15,948 bases of DNA from DAOPYE01 sp035352715. Its GTDB lineage: Bacteria > Acidobacteriota > Holophagae > Holophagales > Holophagaceae. Under the pieces are notes generated by a model. It did not search any database. It was not told where the DNA came from and worked only from the letters and a program-made list of their open reading frames with translations. The translations under genes and the position numbers were made by a program. The DNA is taken from assembly GCA_035352715.1 (NCBI GenBank), contig DAOPYE010000062.1:1-15948 (forward strand), in the 5' to 3' direction. Below, piece by piece: positions 1-6,998 of the stretch. Position 1 is the stretch's first letter; the number at the start of each line of letters is the position of its first letter.

Positions 1-351
1 TCGCCAGCGTGACGGCGGCCAACGCGGGCAGCTACACGGTGGTGATCACCAACGCTGCCGGTTCCGTGACCAGCACTCCGGTGCTGCTGAGCGTGGTGGC
101 CTCGCCCACGATCACCAGCCAGCCTACGGCTCAGAGCGTGAACGCGGGCCAGTCGGCGACGTTCTGCGTGACGGCCTCGGGGACGGGGGCTTCGTACCAG
201 TGGCAGTTCAACGGGACGGCGATTCCCGGCGCGACGTCATCCAGCTACACGATCGCCAGCGTGACGGCGGCCAACGCGGGCAGCTACACGGTGGTGATCA
301 CCAACGCCGCCGGTTCCGTGACCAGCACTCCGGTGGTGCTGAGCGTGAACC
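1..351 (+). repeat. Tandem Ig-domain DNA repeat, 252-bp period
   Basis: Bases 1-95 recur at 253-347 with about two mismatches (for example gctgcc versus gccgcc, and gtgctg versus gtggtg). The offset is 252 bp, or 84 codons, which is one Ig-like domain. The first copy is cut by the window edge, so more copies probably lie upstream. Confidence 0.85.
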
Positions 352-2798
352 TCCCGCCCACGATCCGCGCCTTCAAGGTTTCGCCCACCACCATTGGCAT
401 CGGCGGCGGGGCGATCCTGTCCTGGGATGTGACGGGGGCCACCAGCCTGTCCGTGGATCAGGGGGTGGGAACGCTGACGGGAGACACGGGAACGATCAAC
501 GTGGGGCCGAGCGCCACGACCACCTATACGCTGACGGCTGCCCACGGAACCGCCATCAACACGGCGACGGCCACCCTGGTGGTGGACGCGACGCTATTCC
601 GCATTCGCAGCTTCGCCGCCACGCCCAGTCCGACGACCTATGGCGGGAGCGCAAGCCTTGCCTGGACCTATGAAGGCCTGCCCCTTTCCTTGACCTTGAA
701 TGGTTCTGCAGTCAGCGGGCTTTCGGCCACGGTGAATCCGGTGCGCCGCCAGGCCTACACGCTGGCCGGATCGAATGGCACGGTTGCCGATGCCCGCACG
801 ATCAAGGTGGCGGCCCAGGGACTGGATCTGCTCGCGGGCAATCCTGGTGGACCTGGCAATGTCGATGGTCAGGGTGCCGCAGGTTGGTTCAATAACCCGG
901 CCGCTGTGGCGGTGGATGGCTCCGGCAATGTCTATGTGGCCGACACGGACAATTCTACGATCCGCAAGATCACGCCGGGGGGCGTGGTGACGACCCTGGC
1001 GGGACAGGCGGGAAGTGCGGGTTCCGCCGATGGGATGGGTTCCCAGGCCCGATTTAATGGACCCAGGGGGCTGGCGGTGGATGGCTCCGGCAATGTCTAT
1101 GTGGCGGACACGGGCAATTCCACGATCCGCAAGATCACGCCAGGGGGCGTGGTGACGACCCTGGCGGGACAGGTGGGAAGTGCCGGTTCTGCCGAAGGGA
1201 CGGGTTCCGAGGCCCGGTTCAATTATCCCGCTGGCCTGGCGGTGGATGGCTTCGGCAATGTCTATGTGGCGGATACGGAAAATCACACGATCCGCAAGAT
1301 CACGCCAGAGGGTGTGGTGACGACCCTGGCGGGGGCAGCGGGGAATTATGGATCCGCCGACGGGACGGGCCCTGCGGCCAGCTTTTTCCAGCCCTATGGT
1401 GTGGCTGTGGATGGCTTGGGCAACGTCTATGTGGCAGATACGCGGAACTCCACCCTCCGCAAGATCACGCCTACTGGCGTGGTGACGACCCTGGCGGGAC
1501 GGGCGGGAAGTGTGGGTTTCGCTGATGGGACAGGTCCTGCGGCCGCTTTTGACGGCCCCATGGGAGTGGCTGTGGATGGCAGTGGCACCATCTATATGAC
1601 GGATTATAACAATGCCACGATCCGCAAGATCACGCAGGAGGGCGTGGTGACGACGCTGGCGGGAACGGCGAAGAATTGGGGATCTGTCGATGGGACGATT
1701 TCTGCGGCCACTTTTAACTTCCCCCAGGGAGTGGCTGTGGATGGCAGTGGCAACGTCTATGTGGCGGATACCGACAATCACGCAATTCGCAAGATCACGC
1801 CTGCGGGCGTGGTTACGACCCTGGCGGGAACAGCGGGGAATCAAGGTTCCGCCGATGGGACGGGCCCTGCGGCCACTTTCTATCTCCCCCAGGGCGTGGC
1901 TGTGGATGGCGATGGCACCACCTATGTGGCGGATTCTTACAATGCCACGATCCGCAAGATCACGCAGGAGGGCGTGGTGACGACGCTGGCGGGAACGGCG
2001 AAGAATTGGGGATCTGTCGATGGGACGATTTCTGCGGCCACTTTTGCCTTCCCCTGGGGAGTGGCTGTGGATGGCTCCGGCAATGTCTATGTGGTGGATG
2101 CTCAAAATTCCACGATCCGCATGATCACGCCGGGGGGCGTGGTGACGACCCTGGCGGGAACAGCCGGGAATAATGGATCCGACGATGGGACGGGGACGGC
2201 GGCCAGCTTTGCCTTCCCCACGGGCATTGCTGTGGATGGCGCCGGCAACGTCTATGTGGCGGATAGCGGCAATTCCACGATCCGCAAGATCACGCCGGAG
2301 GGCGTGGTGACGACCCTGGCGGGAACGGCGAGGAATCGGGGATCCGCCGATGGAACCGGGGCGGGGGCCAGCTTCACCTCTCCCTATGGCATCGCGGTGG
2401 ATGGCAGTGGGAATGTTTTCGTGGCAGATACGGAGAATTCGACCATCCGCAAGATCGCGCCCGGGGGTGTGGTGACGACATTGGCGGGGATGGCAGGCCG
2501 TGCGGGCTTTGTCGATGGACAGGGCTCCGAGGCCCGCTTCAACGAGCCCTATGGCCTTGCTCTGGATGCCTCCGGCAATCTCTACGTGGCGGATCGTGGG
2601 AATGATGCGATCCGCAAGATCACGCCTGGGGGCCGAGTGACGACGGTGGCGGGGATGGCCGGGGTTACGGGATTCGCCCCAGGGCCGCTGCCGGGCTGCT
2701 TGGTGGCGCCCGTTGCGATCGCCCTCACGCCCGATGGGGACCTGATGGTTGTCTGCAACAACGGCATCATCCAGATCACGGCCCCTGATGGGCAGTAG
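1..2798 (+). CDS. Large Ig-like/NHL-repeat beta-propeller protein, 5' truncated by window edge
   Basis: The reading frame is open from the first base, so the true start and any signal peptide lie upstream; only the C-terminal ~930 residues are visible. In order there are: the tail of one Ig-like domain; a full Ig-like domain (about nt 105-350, with the SYQWQFNGTAIPG and AGSYTVVITNAAGS signatures); two further Ig/PKD-like beta domains (about 357-591 and 594-830; the first has ILSWDVTGATSLSVD and TTTYTLTA); and twelve NHL units from 840 to the stop. Each NHL unit is 55 residues with the core AVDGSGNVYVADT-N-TIRKITP-GVVTTLAG. NHL units fold as beta-propeller blades, usually six per propeller, so twelve suggests two propellers. 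Such proteins are normally secreted or surface-bound and mediate binding; no enzymatic residues are evident. The last unit (from 2655) is degenerate and probably closes the propeller. The exact role is unknown. Transcription converges on the flagellar operon. Confidence 0.85.
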   Translation, partial: ASVTAANAGSYTVVITNAAGSVTSTPVLLSVVASPTITSQPTAQSVNAGQSATFCVTASGTGASYQWQFNGTAIPGATSSSYTIASVTAANAGSYTVVITNAAGSVTSTPVVLSVNLPPTIRAFKVSPTTIGIGGGAILSWDVTGATSLSVDQGVGTLTGDTGTINVGPSATTTYTLTAAHGTAINTATATLVVDATLFRIRSFAATPSPTTYGGSASLAWTYEGLPLSLTLNGSAVSGLSATVNPVRRQAYTLAGSNGTVADARTIKVAAQGLDLLAGNPGGPGNVDGQGAAGWFNNPAAVAVDGSGNVYVADTDNSTIRKITPGGVVTTLAGQAGSAGSADGMGSQARFNGPRGLAVDGSGNVYVADTGNSTIRKITPGGVVTTLAGQVGSAGSAEGTGSEARFNYPAGLAVDGFGNVYVADTENHTIRKITPEGVVTTLAGAAGNYGSADGTGPAASFFQPYGVAVDGLGNVYVADTRNSTLRKITPTGVVTTLAGRAGSVGFADGTGPAAAFDGPMGVAVDGSGTIYMTDYNNATIRKITQEGVVTTLAGTAKNWGSVDGTISAATFNFPQGVAVDGSGNVYVADTDNHAIRKITPAGVVTTLAGTAGNQGSADGTGPAATFYLPQGVAVDGDGTTYVADSYNATIRKITQEGVVTTLAGTAKNWGSVDGTISAATFAFPWGVAVDGSGNVYVVDAQNSTIRMITPGGVVTTLAGTAGNNGSDDGTGTAASFAFPTGIAVDGAGNVYVADSGNSTIRKITPEGVVTTLAGTARNRGSADGTGAGASFTSPYGIAVDGSGNVFVADTENSTIRKIAPGGVVTTLAGMAGRAGFVDGQGSEARFNEPYGLALDASGNLYVADRGNDAIRKITPGGRVTTVAGMAGVTGFAPGPLPGCLVAPVAIALTPDGDLMVVCNNGIIQITAPDGQ
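840..2798 (+). repeat. Twelve tandem 165-bp NHL-repeat units
   Basis: Eleven units of exactly 165 bp (55 codons) start at 840, 1005, 1170, 1335, 1500, 1665, 1830, 1995, 2160, 2325 and 2490. A shorter, diverged twelfth unit runs from 2655 to the stop. The strongest conserved DNA is the stretch encoding TIRKITP and GVVTTLAG. No unit contains an indel, so blade length is under tight constraint. Confidence 0.9.
1609..2045 (+). repeat. 107-bp exact direct repeat inside the NHL array
   Basis: Bases 1609-1715 and 1939-2045 are identical. They are 330 bp apart, exactly two NHL units, and span the junctions of units 5/6 and 7/8. Identity stops abruptly on both sides (a/t at 1608/1938, a/g at 1716/2046). 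This points to recent duplication or gene conversion of a two-unit block. Confidence 0.9.
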
Positions 2799-2830
2799 CG
2801 GGGAACGATAAACCGCTGCCATATGAATCC

Positions 2831-2861
2831 AAGGCCCGTCCCGTTTCAATGGGCGGGCCTT
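2831..2861. terminator. Hairpin between converging genes, probable bidirectional terminator
   Basis: The arm aaggcccgtccc (2831-2842) pairs with gggcgggcctt (2851-2861) with one bulged base and an 8-nt loop. It sits 32 bp after the NHL-gene stop and 39 bp after the end of the leftward motE-like gene. The following T-tract is weak on both strands, so termination is inferred mainly from the stem and its convergent position. Confidence 0.6.
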
Positions 2862-2900
2862 GTGGTTTCACAGAATCCGGGACATCCGGGTCTGTTGGTT

Positions 2901-3425
2901 TCAGGCCTTTGGCGCGGGGTTCTTGGTGAGGCCCACGCGCTCGGAGAGCTTGCCCGCAAGCTTGGCGTCCAGCAGGGCCAGCTGATCCATGAGGCGGGCG
3001 GCCTTCTTGGCCTGCATCGTAGACAGGACAGAGACGGCGACATCCTGATTGATGGCTGCGAATTCCTTCATGGCGCGGGAGGCGGACACGGGATCCATGG
3101 CTTCGTAGGTGCGGACGATCTGGGGATCGATGGCGGGCCGCGTGCGTTCGGCTTCGAACTTGGCCTGCGCGTCCTGAAGTGTCTTTTCGCGGGACTGTAG
3201 ATCGTTGCGGTCGCGGTCCAGGCTGCCCTGCAGGGTGTTCAGGCGCTGCTCCATCTGCATCAGATCGCGTTCCTTGTCGGTCAGGGATTTCTCCTTGCCC
3301 TGGAGCTTCTGGGCGAGCTCCGTGATGTTCAAGCCGCCCTTGGCGGGATCCTGGGCGGAGAGCCACAGAACACCGGCGGAGAGGAAGATGGGGATCAGGA
3401 TCCAAAGCCAGGCGCGGGATTTCAT
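2901..3425 (-). CDS. motE: MotE/FlbB-like flagellar protein (MgtE N-domain fold)
   Basis: This 174-residue protein has a single hydrophobic segment at residues 5-22 (WLWILIPIFLSAGVLWL), a charged heptad-like coiled coil at about 34-95, and a C-terminal helical domain at about 103-167. The last resembles the MgtE intracellular N domain found in MotE and FlbB (YEAMDPVSASRAMKEF, then STMQAKKAARLMDQL). Known family members lie in the periplasm or at the inner membrane near the stator and export apparatus: MotE acts as a chaperone for MotC in Sinorhizobium, and FlbB is a collar protein in spirochaetes. The start at 3425 is chosen because ATG overlaps the fliJ stop as ATGA and a GAGGTG ribosome site lies five bases upstream (3431-3436). 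The longer in-frame extension upstream reads antisense-like composition through fliJ and is discarded. It is the last gene of the flagellar operon. The symbol follows family usage; orthology is inferred. Confidence 0.72.
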   Translation of the reverse strand: MKSRAWLWILIPIFLSAGVLWLSAQDPAKGGLNITELAQKLQGKEKSLTDKERDLMQMEQRLNTLQGSLDRDRNDLQSREKTLQDAQAKFEAERTRPAIDPQIVRTYEAMDPVSASRAMKEFAAINQDVAVSVLSTMQAKKAARLMDQLALLDAKLAGKLSERVGLTKNPAPKA

Positions 3426-3901
3426 GGAGACACCTCGTGGATCGCGGCGACGGGGCGCCGCTTGAAACGGTAGCGCAGCACGGCCAGTTCGTCCTGGTCG
3501 CGGAATTCTTCCTTCAGCAATTCCTGGGCGTGTTCTTCCTGGCGCCGCTCCTTCAGGTGCATCAGGGTCAGGTGATCCTGGTGGGCCTTCTTCAGGGCCT
3601 CGCGGGCCTGAACGATGCGGTTTTCGGCTTCCTGCAGCTCGGTGCGGGCCCGTTCGATGTTGCGCTCCAGCACCACCAGGTAGCGTTCGATGGCACGCCA
3701 TTGATCGAGGTCGATGGGTTCGCCGGGGTTTGCGCGGCGGGACAGGCGCACGGTCTCATGTTCCTGCATGCCCTTCTTCAGGCGCAGCTCGATCAGATCC
3801 CGGGCCTGGACGGCCTTGCCCAGAACGCGCTGGGCGTCTTGCTCCATGGCTTTCCTGAGCTTGAGCAGCCCTTCCAGGCGGAAGCGGAAGCGCGTGGCCA
3901 C
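3422..3901 (-). CDS. fliJ: Flagellar export protein FliJ
   Basis: This 159-residue protein is almost entirely alpha-helical and highly charged, as expected of FliJ, a two-helix coiled coil of roughly 150 residues. The N-terminus (FRFRLEGLLKLRKAMEQDAQ) matches the FliJ opening pattern F-F-LE-LL-LR. FliJ inserts as a stalk into the FliI hexamer and links the ATPase to the export gate protein FlhA. It starts with GTG one base after the fliI stop, and its TGA overlaps the start of the next gene by four bases, so the three genes are translationally coupled. Sequence conservation in FliJ is low, so the assignment rests on length, helical character, N-terminal pattern and position directly after fliI. 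Confidence 0.9.
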   Translation of the reverse strand: MATRFRFRLEGLLKLRKAMEQDAQRVLGKAVQARDLIELRLKKGMQEHETVRLSRRANPGEPIDLDQWRAIERYLVVLERNIERARTELQEAENRIVQAREALKKAHQDHLTLMHLKERRQEEHAQELLKEEFRDQDELAVLRYRFKRRPVAAIHEVSP

Positions 3902-3902
3902 G

Positions 3903-5243
3903 TCACACCGCCGGCTTCAGGAACGGCGTCAGGTCGACGCCGAAGATCTTGCCCATGCCTAGCAGGGTCTGTTCGTAGCTGGAGTTCTCGGCCACGGCCT
4001 GGCGCAGGAAGGCCTGGATCGCGGGCTGGAATTGGATCGCCTGGTCGATGGCGGGGCTGGATCCGCGCGTGTAGGCGCCGATCTGGATCAGGTCTTCCGC
4101 ATCGTTGTACGTGGCCATGAGATCGCGGATCTTCGAGACGAGCTGTTTCTGTTCGGGAATGGCCAGAGCCGAGAACAGGCGGGAGATGCTGCCCAGCACG
4201 TCGATGGCGGGGAAATGGTTCTTGGTCGCCAGCTTGCGCGAGAGCAGCACGTGGCCATCCAGGATGCCGCGCACGGCGTCGGAGATGGGTTCGTTCATAT
4301 CGTCGCCTTCGACCAGCACCGTATAGATTCCCGTAATGGAACCCAGGGCTTCAAAGGTTCCGGCGCGCTCCATCAGGCGCGGCAGCAGCGCGAAGACGGA
4401 AGGCGTGTATCCGCGCGAGGAGGGCGGCTCGCCCGCAGAAAGGCCCACCTCGCGCTGGGCCATGGCAAAGCGCGTGACGCTGTCCATCATCAGCAGCACG
4501 TCCTGTCCCTTGCGCATGAAATATTCGGCGACGGTGGTTCCCGCCAGGGCGCAACGCAGGCGCAATAGGGGCGTCTGATCCGAGGTGGCCACGACGACGA
4601 CGCTGCGCTTCAGGCCCTCGGGCCCCAGATCGTTGTCCAGGAATTCCTTCAGCTCGCGGCCGCGCTCGCCCACCAGCGTGATGACGTTCACCTGGGCCGT
4701 GGTGTAGCGGGCGATCATGCCCAGCAGCGTGGACTTGCCCACGCCGGATCCGGCGAAGATGCCGATGCGCTGCCCCTTGCCCAGTGTCAACATCCCGTCC
4801 AGGGAGCGCAGCCCCGTGGACAGCACTTCGCTGATGCGGCGGCGCTGCATGGGGTTCGGTGGCTGGCCGTGCAGGGGCAGATGGGCTTCGGGTTCGATGG
4901 GCGGTCCGCCGTCCAGGGGGCGGCCCAGGGGATCGATGACGCGGCCCAGCAGGGCGTCCGAAAGGGGCAGTTCCGGCAGATGTCCCGTGGCTTCGACCAG
5001 CAGTCCCGGCCGCAAACCGTCAGTGTTCTCCACGGGCATCAGCAGCAGATGGCGATCCTGGAAGCCCACGACCTCCGCCGTGATACGCCGGCCGTCCTCC
5101 ATGTGGATGAGCACTTGTTCGCCCAGGGCCGCCTCGGGTCCGAACGATTCCACGACCAGGCCCACAACCTTGGAGACCCGGCCCAGCATCTCGCCTTGCG
5201 GCAGCTTGGCGACCCGCTGCCGGAGGGATTCCAGATCGATCAC
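3903..5243 (-). CDS. fliI: Flagellum-specific ATPase FliI
   Basis: This 446-residue protein is the cytoplasmic ATPase that drives unloading of chaperone-bound substrates into the flagellar type III export gate. The N-terminal beta-barrel domain covers about residues 17-85. The catalytic domain has the Walker A loop AGSGVGKST (164-172, catalytic lysine K170), GERGRE (192-197), Walker B DVLLMMD (248-254), and the FliI/SctN-type stretch GEPPSSRGYTPSVF (271-284). A conserved arginine lies in SDAVRGILDGH (321-331). Length is typical. The GTG start at 5243 overlaps the fliH stop as GTGA, and an AGGG-type ribosome site is embedded in the last fliH codons. ATP synthase F1 beta is the main alternative by homology, but GRELKEF and the FliI-specific C-terminal region, plus the flagellar neighbours, settle it. 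Confidence 0.97.
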   Translation of the reverse strand: MIDLESLRQRVAKLPQGEMLGRVSKVVGLVVESFGPEAALGEQVLIHMEDGRRITAEVVGFQDRHLLLMPVENTDGLRPGLLVEATGHLPELPLSDALLGRVIDPLGRPLDGGPPIEPEAHLPLHGQPPNPMQRRRISEVLSTGLRSLDGMLTLGKGQRIGIFAGSGVGKSTLLGMIARYTTAQVNVITLVGERGRELKEFLDNDLGPEGLKRSVVVVATSDQTPLLRLRCALAGTTVAEYFMRKGQDVLLMMDSVTRFAMAQREVGLSAGEPPSSRGYTPSVFALLPRLMERAGTFEALGSITGIYTVLVEGDDMNEPISDAVRGILDGHVLLSRKLATKNHFPAIDVLGSISRLFSALAIPEQKQLVSKIRDLMATYNDAEDLIQIGAYTRGSSPAIDQAIQFQPAIQAFLRQAVAENSSYEQTLLGMGKIFGVDLTPFLKPAV

Positions 5244-6001
5244 GACAGGCCCTGCTCGCGCTGGCGGTGGATCATCTCGATGAGGCGGTCGCGGCGGCGC
5301 TCCAGCGTGGCGTCCAGCACGCCCTCGGGCGTCTCCATGCGCAGGCTGCCCCGGCTGAGTTCCGGATCTTCCCGGATCAGCAGTCCATGGTGATCCATGA
5401 AGATATCCCCCAACTCCTCGCGGTCCTTGGGGTTGAGGAAGATGACGGCGGCCGCCTGGTCCGCCTGTCCAGGCGCGGCGGACGGTTGGGCATTGGAGAA
5501 GGGGTGGGCGTCGAGTACGGATTGGATCAGTGAGCGGATGGCCTGCTGTCCGCCGAGAATCTGCTGGGCGGCCAGGTATTCGCCGAAGGCCAAGCTGAGC
5601 GCCAGGATCTCTTCTTCGCCCGCGTGGGAGAGCAGATCGCAGGACTGGGAGAGCTCCTGCAGATGCCCGTTCAGGCGCTGGATGTACGAGGCGTACTGGC
5701 TTTCCCCAAAGGCCCGGCCTTCCGCCTCGCCAGCGGCGAAGCCCTCTTCGTAGGCCTTGCGCGCGATGTCCTGAGCTTCTTCCTCCGCCCTCTGGAGCTT
5801 GGTTTGGATCTGTTGATCCACGGAAGCCAGGCGCTCAGCGTCCTCTTCCGGGGTGGTCAACTCGGATAGCACCGGGGCGTCGTCTTCGGATGACTCCTCG
5901 GGGAAGGGCACGGTGAACGTGGCGGCGAAGTAGGGAAAGCCCTCGATATCCTTTTCTTCGGCCACATGAGCCGGGATGATCCGAGGCGAACTAAGAGACA
6001 T
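5240..6001 (-). CDS. fliH: Flagellar assembly protein FliH
   Basis: This 253-residue protein is the peripheral-stalk-like regulator that binds FliI and docks it at the C-ring. The acidic N-terminus (about 1-60) is followed by a charged coiled coil containing the FliH/YscL glycine-repeat signature: G87, G91, G95 and G99 give three consecutive GxxxG steps in YEEGFAAGEAEGRAFGES. The C-terminal domain (about 130-250) ends in a conserved-looking region with RGSLRMETPEGVLDAT, the usual FliH/SctL end motif. Its ATG overlaps the last 11 bases of fliG, and a GGAGGCGAGG stretch coding for the glycine-rich fliG end acts as ribosome site. Its stop overlaps the fliI start. Confidence 0.93.
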   Translation of the reverse strand: MSLSSPRIIPAHVAEEKDIEGFPYFAATFTVPFPEESSEDDAPVLSELTTPEEDAERLASVDQQIQTKLQRAEEEAQDIARKAYEEGFAAGEAEGRAFGESQYASYIQRLNGHLQELSQSCDLLSHAGEEEILALSLAFGEYLAAQQILGGQQAIRSLIQSVLDAHPFSNAQPSAAPGQADQAAAVIFLNPKDREELGDIFMDHHGLLIREDPELSRGSLRMETPEGVLDATLERRRDRLIEMIHRQREQGLS

Positions 6002-6995
6002 AGTCCTCGCCTCCGCCGCCGCCGATGCTGATGACGCCTTCCTCTTCGAGCTGGCGGACGATTTCCACGATCTCGTGCTGGGCCTTTTCCACGTCCTTGA
6101 GCTTCACGGGGCCCATGAACTCCATTTCTTCCTTCATCATCTCCACGGCGCGGCTGGACATGTTGCGGAAGAACTGGGTGCGGAGCTCCTCGCTGGTGCC
6201 CTTGAGGGCGGTGGTGAGCGCCTTCTTGTCGACGCGCTTCAGGATTTCGGCGATGCCCAGATCGTCGATGAGCAGGATGTCGTCGAAAACGAACATGAGA
6301 TCGCGGATGCTGGCGGCCAGCTGGGGATTCTCGTTCTCGATCTTCTCGAGCACCACGCGGCCCGTGGTGCGGTCCATGCGGTTGAAGAGTTCGGCCACGG
6401 CCCGGACGCCGCCGTAGGCTTCCGTCGCGAACGAGCCCAGGGCTTCCAGTTTCTGCTCCAGGATCAGGCTGATGCGGCGGACGACTTCGGGGCTGATTTC
6501 CTGCAGATTGGCCATGCGCATGGCCACGTCGGCGCGCAGGGTTTCGGGCAGGCTGGCGATCAGATCGCCCGCCTGGCTGGCGTTGAGGTGCGCCAGGATG
6601 AGGGCGATGGTTTGGGGATGTTCGCTTTGGATGAACTTCGAAAGCTGCTGGGGGTTGGCGCGCTCGATGCTGCTAAAGCCCGCAGAGGATTCCAGCGCCT
6701 TGGTGAGGCGATCGATGATCTTGCGCGCGGCTTCGGGGCCCACGGACTTGATGAGCAGCTTCTTGGCGTACTCGATGCCGCCTTGAGTGATGTAGGTCTT
6801 GGCAAGGGTCATGGTGTGGAATTCCTCCATGACCTCGTCCATCAGATCCGGCTGGACGTGCTTGGTGAGGGCGATTTCCTTGGAAATGGCCTGGATTTCG
6901 TCCTCTTCAAGGTATTTGAAGACCGTGGCGGCGGCGTCGTCGCCCAGGGACAACATGAGCACCGCGGCCTTCTGGGTTCCGTTCAGCTTGGACAC
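5991..6995 (-). CDS. fliG: Flagellar motor switch protein FliG
   Basis: This 334-residue rotor protein sits between the MS ring and FliM and receives torque from the stators. Three armadillo-like domains are visible: N (about 1-105), middle (about 110-190, with the EHPQ motif at 125-128) and C (about 200-325). The C domain contains MFVFDDI (234-240) and ALKGTSEELR (263-272). Aligned by eye to the E. coli torque helix, K265, R282, E289/E290 and K298 stand at the positions of K264, R281, D288/D289 and R297, so charge is kept everywhere while the acidic pair is Glu. A glycine run (325-329) near the C-terminus is lineage-specific. The start is GTG at 6995. Its ribosome site GGAGGG is formed by the last Gly-Gly codons of fliF, three bases before which the fliF stop ends. 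Confidence 0.97.
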   Translation of the reverse strand: MSKLNGTQKAAVLMLSLGDDAAATVFKYLEEDEIQAISKEIALTKHVQPDLMDEVMEEFHTMTLAKTYITQGGIEYAKKLLIKSVGPEAARKIIDRLTKALESSAGFSSIERANPQQLSKFIQSEHPQTIALILAHLNASQAGDLIASLPETLRADVAMRMANLQEISPEVVRRISLILEQKLEALGSFATEAYGGVRAVAELFNRMDRTTGRVVLEKIENENPQLAASIRDLMFVFDDILLIDDLGIAEILKRVDKKALTTALKGTSEELRTQFFRNMSSRAVEMMKEEMEFMGPVKLKDVEKAQHEIVEIVRQLEEEGVISIGGGGGEDYVS

Positions 6996-6998
6996 GAG

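Noticed and set aside
840..2654. Regular 165-bp repeats considered as a CRISPR-like or non-coding array
   Set aside because: The units are in-frame, lack unique spacers, and encode conserved NHL blades.
594..2849. A 751-codon open frame on the minus strand opposite the NHL repeats
   Set aside because: It is the periodic antisense of a stop-free, GC-rich 165-bp repeat. Its translation is Arg/His/Ile-rich low complexity with no ribosome site or known domain, whereas the plus frame gives clear NHL units.
2831..2861. Inverted repeat considered as a CRISPR or attachment-site element
   Set aside because: It is a single hairpin between converging genes with no repeated spacers or tRNA; a terminator explains it better.
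3426..3701. N-terminal extension of the motE-like frame, upstream of 3425
   Set aside because: It overlaps fliJ in another frame with Pro/Arg/Gly-rich shadow composition. ATG 3425 has a good ribosome site and a hydrophobic anchor right after it.
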